Source: Sarcocystis neurona | Taxonomy: Eukaryota; Apicomplexa; Conoidasida; Eucoccidiorida; Sarcocystidae | Direction of reading: 5' to 3' | Length of the DNA: 64,000 nt | NCBI GenBank assembly: GCA_000727475.1 | Contig: KL647291.1 | Coordinates: 1,801,527 to 1,865,526, forward strand | Shown: one piece after another, positions 43,734 to 55,315 of the stretch | Position numbering within the stretch: position 1 is the first letter of the stretch | How the letters are laid out: each line of letters starts with the position of its first letter | The notes under the pieces: model-generated | What the model was told of the DNA's origin: nothing | What the model saw: only the letters and a program-made list of their open reading frames with translations | Database searches by the model: none | Translations under genes and position numbers: made by a program

Positions 43734-43928
43734 CGGGTTAGACTCCCGCTTCTGCTCTTCACCATCTTGCTGTTGCTGCTGTTATTCTCTCTGTCGCTCT
43801 TTGTCCTCCTCGTATTCCAGTTGCTGCTTCTGCCGCTGCGCATCTGAAGGCTGGTGCCGCCGCTTGTGTTGCTGTTGACTCTGCTGCTGCAGCTCTCCCC
43901 CTCGCTGGAGCTGCGGAGGGTCATCCTG
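43734..43928 (-). CDS. possible upstream RAD17 exon with in-frame stop
   Basis: After a CGTCGCAG acceptor (exon start 43928) the minus strand reads QDDPPQLQRGGELQQQSQQQ then HKRRHQPSDAQRQKQQLEYE and EDKERQRE, followed by TAA at 43784-43782. The same frame then goes on without break as QQQQDGEEQKRESNP into M43733. The continuity across the stop suggests a splice near it, a base error, or a recently broken 5' end. Confidence 0.35.
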
Positions 43929-44077
43929 CTGCGACGCGGTAAACCCTACTTTTCTCTGTGCTGGACTCGCTGCTGCTGGTGGCTTGGCTGGTGAGAATAG
44001 CGAGACACATCGATGCGCTGCTGTGCTGGTGCTGCTGCCGTCTTCAGACGGACCTCCTGGCCTTGCTGCTGCTACTG

Positions 44078-44287
44078 CTACGACTGCCGCTGCACTTCCA
44101 GTGCTGGTGTCGCCGCTACTTTCCTTGCCGCTACCGCACTGCTGCTGCCTGCCTTTCTGCTGCGGCTCGGGCTCGAGTCGTCACACTGCTTATGCCGCTT
44201 GAGTCGGCATGGGGATTGCTGCGAACACACAGCGATAGAGAAGAGCGCGGCGTCTTGCAGCAGCGCCACTACCGGCCGCCGCTGCAC
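44078..44287 (-). CDS. candidate first exon upstream of RAD17
   Basis: From ATG at 44287 the minus strand reads MQRRPVVALLQDAALFSIAV then CSQQSPCRLKRHKQCDDSSP and SRSRKAG, ending LEVQRQS. It has ordinary composition and a basic cluster. It could be the true first RAD17 exon or an unrelated small frame; its donor (near GGCA|GTCGTA) is weak. Confidence 0.25.
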   Translation of the reverse strand: MQRRPVVALLQDAALFSIAVCSQQSPCRLKRHKQCDDSSPSRSRKAGSSSAVAARKVAATPALEVQRQS

Positions 44288-44299
44288 AGCAGGATCACG

Positions 44300-44840
44300 G
44301 GAAGCAGCAGCAACAACAGCCGGGGCTTCAGAAGCAGCAGTGCCAAGCCACGGGGATGCGCAGTGTTAGCACAGAGTTAGTCGCAACAGCAGCGGTGGAG
44401 GTTCTACGACAGGAAATACACAGCGGCAGATGCAGCCAGGCCTGAGCGTCAACGGCGTGAGGAGTGGGGCTACAGGAGCAGCACGACGGGAGTATCAGCA
44501 GGCACAGCAACAGGAACAGCAGCGAACGCAGTAGCAGACGCAGCACTAACATGGAGATGAGTACGTATATCGTTGACCGCTGCACCTGTGTTGCGACACC
44601 CAAGAAATTAAAATACAGGCAAATGCGGTCACGCTGGAGGAATGGCTGCTGCTATGCCACAACCGAGGGTGTTTACACCGCAGACGGGTGTGAGAGGAGT
44701 GAAGAGCCCAAGTGTGCATCCACCAGTAGCCGCACGAATCTCAGGCCGATGCTACTATGACTCCCTTGATTGCAGTTCTTCTTTACTACTCTTACTACGA
44801 TACACATAAACATATACACGTCGCTTACGTGCAGCACGTC
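44300..44840. other. edge of the repeat-rich segment
   Basis: The last CAG-rich patches end at about 44540. From 44464 a plus frame of 99 codons reads ordinary peptide (STYIVDRCTCVATPKKLKYR) to a stop at 44760. There is no homology and it is not supported as a gene. Confidence 0.25.
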
Positions 44841-45175
44841 TAACATGTAATATCCATGTTACATCTATAACGCAGTTATAATATGTCTAATACTTCATAT
44901 ATACGTATATACATGGATTATGTACAGCAAGTTAAACATATAATATCTATATTACCTACGTAATGCCTAGATATGTCTAATATTTAATATACATACGTGG
45001 TTTCTGTGGAGCAGATCAAAGCTACAATATCTTTATTACATATATATAGCATTAGTATGTCTAATACTCAACGTACATATATGGCTAATGTGCAGCAGAT
45101 CAAACATATTACAAGTATATTACATATGTAATGCATTAATTTGTCTGATACTTAATATATATGTACAAGATATAA
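44840..45175. repeat. 84-90-bp AT-rich tandem repeat, four copies
   Basis: A unit containing TATGTCTAATACT, ACATATATGG, GCAGATCAAA and ATATTACAT elements recurs, with GTCTAAT (or GTCTGAT) at 44885, 44975, 45059 and 45143. It sits exactly at the change from CAG-rich to CAG-poor DNA. Confidence 0.8.
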
Positions 45176-48100
45176 TACGCATAATATACGCAATATGTAA
45201 ATGCAACAGCGCAGTATAATTACAGAGCTTGAGAGTAGGTACACCGGACGCGGGTGCAGTTTCATTGACTCCGGGTGCAGGGAGACTTGGGGGGGATTGC
45301 AGCTGGACATGATCCGGTGTACATACACCACAAGAGGATACAGTTACTAAACCGAAGACGGTTGTAGGTACGCCGTACGTAGCTGCAGTGTTAATGTGGT
45401 CAGACGTGCGCAGGCACAACATGGAGACGTTGTCACCCATCCAGCTGTACGTACACCATACGTTGGTGCAGCTCTGCTGAAACAAGTGCATGTTCACCGG
45501 CGACTCCAGCGATTAGGCCAGCCCCGAGCAGACACATGGGTAGCTGATCGGGCGTGTACAGGATGGGCAATCACCCATTAAGATGTGTATATATAAGAGA
45601 GGGAGAGACTGCAACTACTACCGAATCCGTTGTGTGCACGCAGAAGTGATTTGAGTGGATTCAGGTGTACGTACACCGCTGACGCTAAGGGAGGCTGTAG
45701 AGACCAGCACGCAGACACCACAACAATGTAGGGAAATTCTAGAAGACGAAGACTGACGCACGGACGCGGATGGAAGTGCCGCGTTTCTGGACGCCACGAA
45801 AACATTTATAATCTTTTCTGCATGTCCCATCAAACCCATGGGGAAGACGAGACGCAGGAGATGCCCAATGCCTCCTAGAAGTCCCGCAGAACCCGGTAAA
45901 GTAGTAAAAAGGAGACTCGGCAGCGTATGAACAGTAAGGTGGAGGCGGGATATATTCTTGTAAGCAAGGGAACCCAAATACGCGCTATACGGGCAGACGT
46001 TGTAGAAGCGAAGAATGTGATAGTAGACAACAGAAGAGAAAAAGCACTCGGCAATTTTCCAAGCAGTTAACAGATGCCAGGAGTGATGGGGAAAAGTGGC
46101 GTCCGGAGAGGGAGAGGAGGACGCGGAGACGGATATGAAGACGTTGGCAGTGGAGGAGAGAGAAGAAAGGAAAACGACTCCTGCACACTTATAGGGAAGG
46201 AGTAACTATTGAGAACCGGGGAATTCTGAGCCTCGCTGCCAACTGGAATTGTTAGAAAGGTGACAAAAGACACAACGAACGCGGATAGGGCAAACCAGCT
46301 TGCACTGCACTTGACGCAAAATGCAGTATTCAGGGGAGATGGTGGAGTAGAGGGAGAAAAAGAACAGGAAACGCTTCTGGTGCACACGTCAACGACTCAA
46401 AGAAACTAGAGTGGAAACGAACGGATTATTCTTTTTCCGAAGAGCTTGTAGGCTAGGAAGACAAAGAAACTAGCAGTCTGAACGAGAGTGTTTCTTCTCT
46501 AAGGGCATCGATTGTGAAGTGCGTACACCGCATACTACCAGAAAGAAGAGTGAAAAGAATACGAAAAAGCAGAGGGACACCGAAGGCACACACCGACGCG
46601 GTGTGTATATTTCCTCATAAGTACCTGAGTTACATTTCCCGAAATTGGTTCGCCCACGAAATCGAAGAAAAAACTTGTGTTTTCCCGTGGCAGATATTTG
46701 TATGTGAATATATATTGGGCTCCGTTGGCCGGCATGTTGCACAAGACACCACCTCCCCACCACTTCAGTCGGACTGAAGAAGTGACGAAATTCGCGATGT
46801 CTCGGCGAGAAAGATCAAACAGAAGGCAGCCACAGAAGCAGGCAGTAGTAATTGTATGCGTCCATTTGGTAGTCAAATAGTCCTACATTAACCTTCCTGC
46901 GCGCATCTAGCCCACCAAGGGTCGCTGAATGTGAGCGCGACGACACGTAGAAATAAACAATCACTTATTTACACACAACTTAATGTACGCAAATCTGCTC
47001 CACAAGGCTCGATACACCATCAAGCACTCAAGCGTGGAGAAGTGTGTACGTGTCCATTCAGGTTCGCAGGAGAAAGCTGCTTTCCTCTCTTTGGATTCAT
47101 CTGTGGTGATCGGTCGTCGGTAATGTGGGGTGGAAGCCGCCTACTACGAAGGCGCGTGGAACAATACCACACATGTATAAGCATATATTTGTTTGCGGGC
47201 TCGAAAATTTGCAGTGGCACGTGACGCTGGCACAGTCAAATTTTGGGGTAGAGACATATTTAGTAGTGTATATACTTTTTGAATTTACATTTTTAGGGGC
47301 ACCTACATATCGAGGTTCGCATGTTGGTGAACGGTTTTCCTGTGAGAATTCGTTTTGCTTACTTAAAAAAGAGGATAGGTGGATGGAGGACTGCATCCTT
47401 TCGTAACTCTCTGTGCTCTTATACCGCGCAGAAGCGTGCGAACACACACGCATATACACATGTACAACGGCGTCTGTGTAATTATAGAGGAACGAATATG
47501 TATCTCAAGTTTGTGGAGGTGTGCTCACGTAAGCAGCAACGCATATTGAATACTTATGTGTGTGTAAGCGCTTACAGGAGCACTCACATAAACCAGTGTG
47601 TACATGTAAGTGTGTACGGATACACAAGCATATACGTATATATTACTCTTTTATGTACCAGTGTATAGAAATATATACGAATGTATACAGTTGCTGTAGG
47701 TATCTTATTCTTCTGCGCTATGTCCCCACGGAAAAAGCAGGAGAATGTCGCCTTCGGAGTGGACAGTGAGAAATCCTAACACAACCAAAGAGAGAAAATA
47801 CAAAAGGAAGAGGTGCTGTGTGTGTGCAAACTACGTTGATGCTGTGAAAGGGCATAAGTGAGAACCTGCGAAAAGGAGAGGGTAAAATGTGTGGCGTAGG
47901 ACCTGGGAAAGGAAGAAGAATAAAAGCCAGCTTGGAGGGCAACGGACACGTCAACGCCTGCAAGCAAATCACGAGCAGGTCGTTCACTCAGCAAAGCAGG
48001 TATTCTGAAGTGACCGGACACATACAGAGAAATGACGGAAACAAATACGTCAGTACTCATATCACATGCACAACGATAAATCTATTCGTATATCGGTGTG

Positions 48101-49200
48101 CACAGAGCAACAGTAGATCTACACATATTAACAAACATACGCGACACGTGCATTCAACACGTGCATTCATGGAACACCGTGTAAGTGTTAGTGCGCCTTG
48201 TACAAATTCCCCACGGTATAAAAAATGAAATCACGGCACTAGGCGACGTCAGGTACAAAATCGAAAGATAGAGGACAAAACATTACACATAAAAACACAC
48301 ATGTGAATACTTGTATCTATGTACCTTCAGAAAAGCATTAGTACACAAGAGGCAGGCACAATAACACATGGACGCACGCGGACGTACTGTGCGAAACCCA
48401 CAATATTTCAAAACAGTGCAATATATGTATGCATATTTATATACATTATACACTCTTATTTGCGCATTCGAAAATGTAGCTGCAAACGTACTGTAGACAT
48501 CGTTAGAGAGAAGTAGCTCTCTGCGTGATGTGCACGTGCGCTGCGTGTGTTGTGTTCTTCTTCTGCGCAGCGTGGCCACACGGCTGTCTGTCCCTGTGGC
48601 CGAAAAGAATACCTACGTTGTTCGCGTACAAATTCGTCAAAATAGTTCCTGAGTGACTGAACTCCGCTAAATTTTTATGAGTTTCGATCGACGGGGCGTC
48701 GCGGCGCGTCCCTATCACGTGTACCTGTCGTACCATGACGTACGCTACCACAGCGTGTGAAACTGTTAACATGATTTTGCAGAGAAACGACAAAGGAAGG
48801 GTTTCACGTTCTGTGATTACGTCAGCGATGGCAGTCAAGTTGAGTCATGCAGTCCAAATGGTCTGGAGACGAAACACTTTCTGAAAGAAGCGTAAAGGAT
48901 AAAGGTAAAGAAAGGCACACGTGTGTGTACTTGTGTGTGCGTACACACAAAGATTCGTGGTTCAGTACATTTGTAGGCTGAAAGAGGGACGAAGGAGCTG
49001 TAGAAATTCGCAGGTAATTGATCCTCGGGAAAGGCAAGTTCTATTGCTTCCTCTTGGAGATGAGGGCCTGCTCGGGTCGAACGCCGGCATTTTGCTCGTG
49101 TACGTCTGTACATTCCTGTACCCCGACGCCCGCCTGAGTCACGCTTTTACGTATGTGTACATATATATACATATAGGCCGGCGGGCTTACAGGGGCACAC
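45176..49200. other. repeat-poor, gene-free-looking region
   Basis: Base composition is mixed and CAG triplets are rare. The longest open frames (for example minus 45618-45977 and 46067-46387) have reasonable composition, and 46067-46387 has a hydrophobic stretch WFALSAFVVSFVTFLTIP, but they have no splice or homology support. Several copies or variants of GGTGTACGTACACC lie between 45230 and 45680. I annotate no gene here. Confidence 0.4.
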
Positions 49201-49218
49201 GTAGCACGTGAAACCCCC

Positions 49219-49378
49219 AGTGTGTAGAGATAGTCGAGAGCCTTATGGGGCTTTTTGTCCTTTCAGAGAGACCCGTGAGAATATTTTGCTCCTACCCCAG
49301 AGTATACAGATACTCGAGAACCTTATGGGGTCTTCTGTTCCTCCAGAGAGACCCGCGAGGGTATTTTGCTCCTACGTC
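49219..49378. repeat. 80-bp direct duplication
   Basis: GAGAGCCTTATGGGG ... CAGAGAGACCCGTGAGAATA ... TTTTGCTCCTAC is repeated 80 bp later with a few substitutions (CCTTATGGGG at 49241 and 49321). Confidence 0.85.
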
Positions 49379-49379
49379 G

Positions 49380-50800
49380 CTGAATAGGGACGTGCTCTAC
49401 GTGCTACGCGTATAGGACGTGTCAAAAACTGGAGCCAAGATTGACGGTACTTACACGTAAATAGACGTGCATCGCATGTGACGCACTGCCTCCATGTGAG
49501 CGTCCCTGCAGGGGGGAGCCTACCTTTTTTTTTCACGATGCGAGATGAACTAAGGAGATCTGTGTATGTTCGTGCGTAATTTGCGCCGACACTTATAGTG
49601 TACACACAGGTAGAATTAATCCCCGCACGTATATACGAATCCACGTGTGTGTGTCTGCGCACACGTATGCGCTTAGTGTAAGAGCACAGTATATTTGTCT
49701 GTTTGGATATGTGCTTGTGATACTCGAAGACTGTGGGTACGTGAGAATTTGTGCACGGTGGGACTCTGCTACGTACTTGGATTGGCAATTTGCTAAACAG
49801 AAGACTCCTAAAGAAGAGAGAGGTTCTTCTGTGTTTTGCGCCTGGATTGTTTCCCAACGAAAAAATGCTTTGAGAAGATATGCTGAGTAATCTGTTTGCG
49901 GAGCTCTACCGAGGCGGTCCCCAACAGCAGAACTTGGTTTTTCAGGGGAGCTACACAAAAAGCTCTCCGTTAAGTATGCAGATACTTTCACGCAAGGTAG
50001 TCTACTTTGAGAAAAAGGCGGGTGCTCCCTGCGGAGGGTCACATGTTCTTTTTTAATTCAGAATTTTCAAAATTTGAAAAAAGACGCACTTAAACTAACG
50101 TGCACCTCCGTGAACGAGCCGCGTCTGTGTAGGACTCACTTTATAGAGGCTACTAGATAGAAGAGGAAAAAGATGTTCAATTAGGAAGATTAATTTGACG
50201 TCGGAGGTGGACACACCTGTGCACGTACGAATGTGCCCGAGTCTCACTTCAGTTTAGAGTGCGCACATGCTTAGATTGTGCACGCATTCATGGGTGCCTC
50301 TACGCATATACGGGTACACAGGCCTAAGTGCGCGCGTCATCATAAACGTGTATATCCCTCACCTTTTATCATAGCACACATCGGCTCAGGTGTTAGTAAT
50401 ACACTATTTACCTAAACAAGCAAAGTGAGACGTGTGCAGGTATACGATATATGCGGAGGAGTTAAGCACACGTGCACAGGAACTCCTCTTTCTACGTGTG
50501 AGAGGAGCTGAGTGGCGCGTGTTCGACGAGAGCGTCGAACAGGGCAAATCCGAGGTGAGTTTATAAATCAACCGTCTCCTATTGTGTGTTTACAATCTGT
50601 GTTTTCCACGCAAAATATTACGTAGCTGAGTGTGATACTCTACGTGTACATCAGGTTGGTGACACCCCTGCGCCGACTTACCTTTGTGTATGATCTACTC
50701 ACTCCGATACAAAGTTCATCCGCACATCAGCATCTGTGGGTACTTTCATGAGTTTCGGCAGTACAAAAGTTTGGTTCAGGCGCTCGCGAATGTTGGGAGG
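49380..50800. other. no gene seen
   Basis: Unique sequence of mixed composition. The minus-strand frames at 49372-50042 overlap one another and have no recognisable peptide or splice pattern. Nothing is supported. Confidence 0.4.
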
Positions 50801-50814
50801 GGCTACCCCCCTGT

Positions 50815-53330
50815 GTGGCGTTATCTTGTGTGCCTACCACGCCAGTGTTACTGGTAATGCTTCCGCAGCTGCCCTTTTTTGTAGCTGCGCTTGCTGCTGA
50901 AGCTGCAGCAGCAGCTCTTGCGCCGTTGCCGGTGATGGTGTCGCCGAGGCTGCTGTCGCTACTAGGGCTCGCACTGTTGTTACGGCCGCTGTTGCTGCTG
51001 CAGCCGCCGGTGTTCCTGCCCCGTTACGGGCGCTGGTGCCACTGTCGCAGCTGCCACGACCGCCGTGAGTGCCCTGCGTGGCACGGCTGGCTGTGTCTGG
51101 TGTTGTGTTGCAGTCGCTTAATTTGTCGTACGCTGTTGCCACATGCACACTGTGAAGCTAATTTGTGCGTCAAGACGGCTTGGCACTAGAAGATCCTACT
51201 CGAAATAGGTTTCTGTGGCTCGAGCGACTCCTTTTCTATACTTGCTGCCGCCCTGCGCTTCTGCAGTAGCAGAACTGTGTCGGACGGCGAGGGGGGAGAC
51301 ACTGGAAACGCCCCCACGGCGCTGCTGCGACCGTGCGTGGGCCCGCCGCCCTCATGCCATGTCTAGCCTTATCAGCGCCCCCTGACACTGGCAATAAGGC
51401 TCGTGGCTGCCCCCCATCTGTTGCTGGTCATCTTGCTGATGCTGCCGCTGCTGTGTGCGGCGCCCTCTGGCTTGTGCTGTCCACCAGTGCTCTAGCATCG
51501 TCTGTTGCTGCAGGTGCAGTTTGCGGGTGTCAACTCTTCCCAACCTTCCTGCTGGAATGACGACTATTTTCCTCTACAGCGATGGCAGCAGTCAGCAGTC
51601 CCAACAAGGGAGTCGAGCTGCAGCACTTCAAGCCACACTTTTAGATCTACGTCAAGCTACGATGCGGTACCAACATACAGGGCCGGCTTAGAAAGTCTGC
51701 AGCAACTGTAATGCCCGCCTCAGTTGGGCTGGTAACTGAAACAGCAGCGTCAGCAGCACTACCACTAGCAGGCACAGTTTTTACTACCAGAGACTACAAC
51801 AGCGGCAATGGTAGTAGTAGCCACGCCAGCAGGGACAGCGGCATGAGCAAGAGGAGCAGCTAGGGCAGAGACGGCGGCAACAGGAGCACCACAAGGAGAA
51901 GTGGGTGTAGCACGAGCAGCACACAAGTTTGTAGCTTCCGTCTGGGTTAAGGGAGTTCCGAGCCTTACGAAGTGGAGGGCAGCCAAGAAATTGACGCTGC
52001 ACTTTTGCTGGTGCTGCTACCCTCTGTGGACCGCAGCAACAAAAGCGCGACGCAGACGTGCAGTGGCGCAGCTGTGTCACCCAGAAGCAGCACCACTGAC
52101 AGCAGACACGGCTTGCAACCCAGTAGCGGCGTACCACACTGACTTGCTGCTTTTCCCCGCCTTGGTGCGTGGACCCGCCAGCAAGCGCGCCTCTGCTGCA
52201 AACCGTGCTCGTCCAAGAGGAGGAATTGTACGTTGCTGCGAGAGTTGCTGGAGCCTGCTGCTGGAGGTACAGCTGCTGCAGCTGCTACTCGTTCCCCGCG
52301 CACTGTAAAGTGTGTGCTTTGCCCCAGCTGTTGCTCCTCGTCGCTGCCGGTTTGCTTCTGCAGCGTCAGAGCGGACTTAATTGCCTGCGCAGCAGCAGTT
52401 CTATCACCTGAAGTATTCCTCGTACGCGCGTGGAACCGTGAACACACCGAATGAACGCTTTTCTCCTGTAAGAGGACAGAAGGCATGACTCAAAAGTAAC
52501 AGGATCTCTTCCGCGTTTGTAGACTCCAACTGAAGCAATTGCTGCAGCGGACCCACCTACAGCAACGGCGGTCTCAACACGTGTGTCGTTGTGATGTGCT
52601 CTCACGCCGTTTCGCCCTTGCGCGCATGCCTGCCGTTGTTGCTGCAGCTCGACTGCTGGCCTTGTACTTTGCAGTCGGGGCAGCAGTGGGGGCAGAATGA
52701 CGTGCGGATTCATGGGGTTTCCGCATCAGGAGGAGCAGCCGCTTTAGAAGACACAGCAGCGGACTGGTACCGGCGGAGGCAGACAGGCGCAGACATGCGT
52801 CCGCCCCGGGCTGGGAACCACTGTTCCCGACTGTAAGCAGCACCAACTGTCCACTAGCGAGAGCACCAGCAGCACAAACAGCAACGGCCGCAAACCCTAG
52901 CGGTAGCAGCGACAGGAATCCAACAATAGCAACAGTACGTTTAGCAGCAAGAAAGACTACTAACCGCAGGCGCAACAGTAACAGCAATAGCGACAGTATA
53001 ATCAGCGTCAAGACGTATGTCTTTTCCTCTCTGTGACAGTACGTGCAGCAGTAGTGGCAGCAGCCGCGGACACTCAAAAGCTTAATTTCGGGAAGCTTTT
53101 CTGCAGCAGAGTGGCAGAGCAGCCCAGCAGGTACAGCTATCATTGTAACTGTAGCAGAAGCACTACGTCCACAGCAGAAGCCGCCACGTGGCGGTGATAA
53201 GATTAACACCACATCCAAGCAGCAGCACAGGTACAAAGCAATAGGAACGTCGCAGCAGGATCACGTCCGCGCAGCTCGACGGTCATACCGTCTATCGCAG
53301 CAGTGGTGCCCACCTACCCGCATGAAAGAA
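50815..53330. other. candidate short-exon gene region, strand unresolved
   Basis: Diluted GCA/CTG triplets reappear. On the plus strand a TTGCTGCAG acceptor near 51511 opens VQFAGVNSSQPSCWNDDYFP, and farther on EVGVARAAHKFVASVWVKGV and PSGSSDRNPTIATVRLAARK look natural. On the minus strand 51965-52486 (ARTRNTSGDRTAAAQAIKSA) and 52574-53236 (with a hydrophobic span near KTYVLTLIILSLLLLLLR) are equally natural. No frame has homology I recognise. I report the region rather than choose a model. Confidence 0.25.
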
Positions 53331-53940
53331 ATGCACTTTTTTCCACGTTTCTGGACGATGCGAGCCCGTCCCCAGCAGCAGCCACTACTGGCACTGCCGC
53401 TGCAACTTGGTTAAGAAGAGAATTGCCTTCTCCTTGTCCACGAAAATAAAAGAGACATAACAGCGTCGTAACAGCACCAGACGCATAGCGAGTAGGAACA
53501 GCAAAGACAGAAAGGTCAGCAGATGCAACAAAATAGCGTCAGACCCTGGAAGCAGACCATGAGCAGCAAAAGCGGCACGGTGTGGAGCTATGGTCCACAC
53601 GAGACCGGAGAGCACCGGTGACGCTGGAGCAGGGCAGAACACCACCAGCACGGCAGTAACGAGCAAGGGGGCGCAGCGCCACCAACAGGGCAGCTACGGG
53701 ATGAGGAACACGTGAGAAGCGCCTCCACTGGTGACGCAGCAGCAGGACAGTAGCGGCAGCGAGTGGTGGCGAAGGAGAGGAGAAAGTCTGCTGCTGCAGC
53801 AGCAACAGCACGTGGTGGATGAAGGCGACCCCGGCGTGTATCACTTTTCGTTCCTTTCATTTTGGACAATCCAGTGGCACTATTCGTAGAGACGAACTTC
53901 TCGTATCTGACGACCTACGGGACCTGCGGGAGAGACAGTC

Positions 53941-54636
53941 GTGAAACGGTGGCAGCACCAGCGCCTCGCTAGCGCCACGACCCTAGCAACAGAGATATCT
54001 ACCCTCAGCAGCAGCAGCAGCAGGGAGCGGGTTTTACTTGGCCACAGCGGCAGCAGCGAGTCATCTGCAGGACGCCCCAGCCGCAGCAGCTGTGTAGATA
54101 CTGGACACGGCGTATTCAGTGAATATCCAGCTGCAGCAGCAGCATCGGCATTCAAAGAGAATTTCCGACGCAAGAAATCCGGGGCGCTTGCTGCGTCACT
54201 TAGCAGCAGCGTGTCCAGCGGCGTCAGAAGCAGCAGGATGTTCACAACTTCACAACAGCAGCATTCACAGGATCCAGTCGCAGCAGGATGTCCTCAACAG
54301 AAATACCAAAAGATGCAGCAGTATTGGCCACGAGGAGCAGTGGAAAATTTCCAACGGAAGGCAAGCTCTCCACAGAAAACAGCAGCTTCCGCTGGGCCGC
54401 TAGAAGCAAACACGAGCGCTATTATCCATACAGACCCAGTGAAGCACTCGACTTACTCTTCTTCGCGTTTGACTTCATTTCACTCACTTTTTCGTCGTGC
54501 CCAATTTCTATTGCGCCTCCTCTTTCCCTACGACAGTATCACTGTTCAAAAACGGGAATGTAGTTATATCACTATGCACGTCACTTACGTAAGTATGTTT
54601 GTCTTCGCGTACACATATATATGTATATATATGTAG
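53941..54636 (+). CDS. unrecognised Ser-rich candidate exon
   Basis: A 231-codon plus frame beginning MKRWQHQRLASATTLATEIS. Its middle is ordinary peptide (TGHGVFSEYPAAAAASAFKE, then RRKKSGALAASLSSSVSSGV and YQKMQQYWPRGAVENFQRKA). The last 35 codons run into AT microsatellite and are unlikely to be coding, so a donor probably lies before about 54560. AGC and GCA codon use matches other exons of this genome. The antisense frame 53880-54245 is also open, but is rich in Leu runs and looks like a shadow. Confidence 0.35.
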   Translation: MKRWQHQRLASATTLATEISTLSSSSSRERVLLGHSGSSESSAGRPSRSSCVDTGHGVFSEYPAAAAASAFKENFRRKKSGALAASLSSSVSSGVRSSRMFTTSQQQHSQDPVAAGCPQQKYQKMQQYWPRGAVENFQRKASSPQKTAASAGPLEANTSAIIHTDPVKHSTYSSSRLTSFHSLFRRAQFLLRLLFPYDSITVQKRECSYITMHVTYVSMFVFAYTYICIYM

Positions 54637-55274
54637 AGACAGAGAGAGATCTATACGTTTACATGCATAGATCTGTGTACACACATATGCATATATTCAA
54701 ACCGGATTTCGTCTGCTCTGCATCTAAGGAGATGATACAGTTTCCGAACGGCTAGTAACCGTGCCTCTGCTGCGACGTAAGCATGTAAGTGTGAGTCGTA
54801 GGGTATTTGGGCCTACACGTGTACGCATACGCATGTTCACGTATGTACGTGTGTATGTATGTATATACGTACCCAAGTGTACACGTACGTATCTATGTAT
54901 CTATGTATGCATGTATATATATATATGTACATATAAGTGTGTAGGTACAGAGGCGAGTGTGTGTGTATACCTGTATGTATCTTTGTATAAAGGTATGTAT
55001 GTATGTTTGTACGAAGGTATGTACGTATGTGCTTGTTTAGCATACATAGAGCAAGTTGTATACTGTATACGTCAGCGTATGTATATTTGCACGGAGAGAC
55101 TTGAGGGTTTGTGTGTACGTGTGAATCGTTTGTTATTCAGTAAAATCTGTCGAACGGCGTCTTTCGCTACCCGTGAATGATTTCCAGCACTGAATCATGA
55201 ACACAGCAAATAAATGGATTATCCTTACATCCACGTGTTGTCTGCGTGTATATACAGACAGCTCTGTATTTATG

Positions 55275-55315
<41 letters not shown>

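Noticed and set aside
46067..46387. Possible secreted surface antigen with hydrophobic leader on the minus strand
   Set aside because: A hydrophobic stretch exists, but there is no cysteine pattern, downstream exon or C-terminal anchor to support a surface antigen gene.
52574..53666. Multi-pass membrane protein on the minus strand
   Set aside because: Hydrophobic spans occur in several overlapping minus frames, but they coincide with CAG/AGC triplets on the plus strand, which also reads natural peptide. The strand could not be decided, so it is kept only as an unresolved region.
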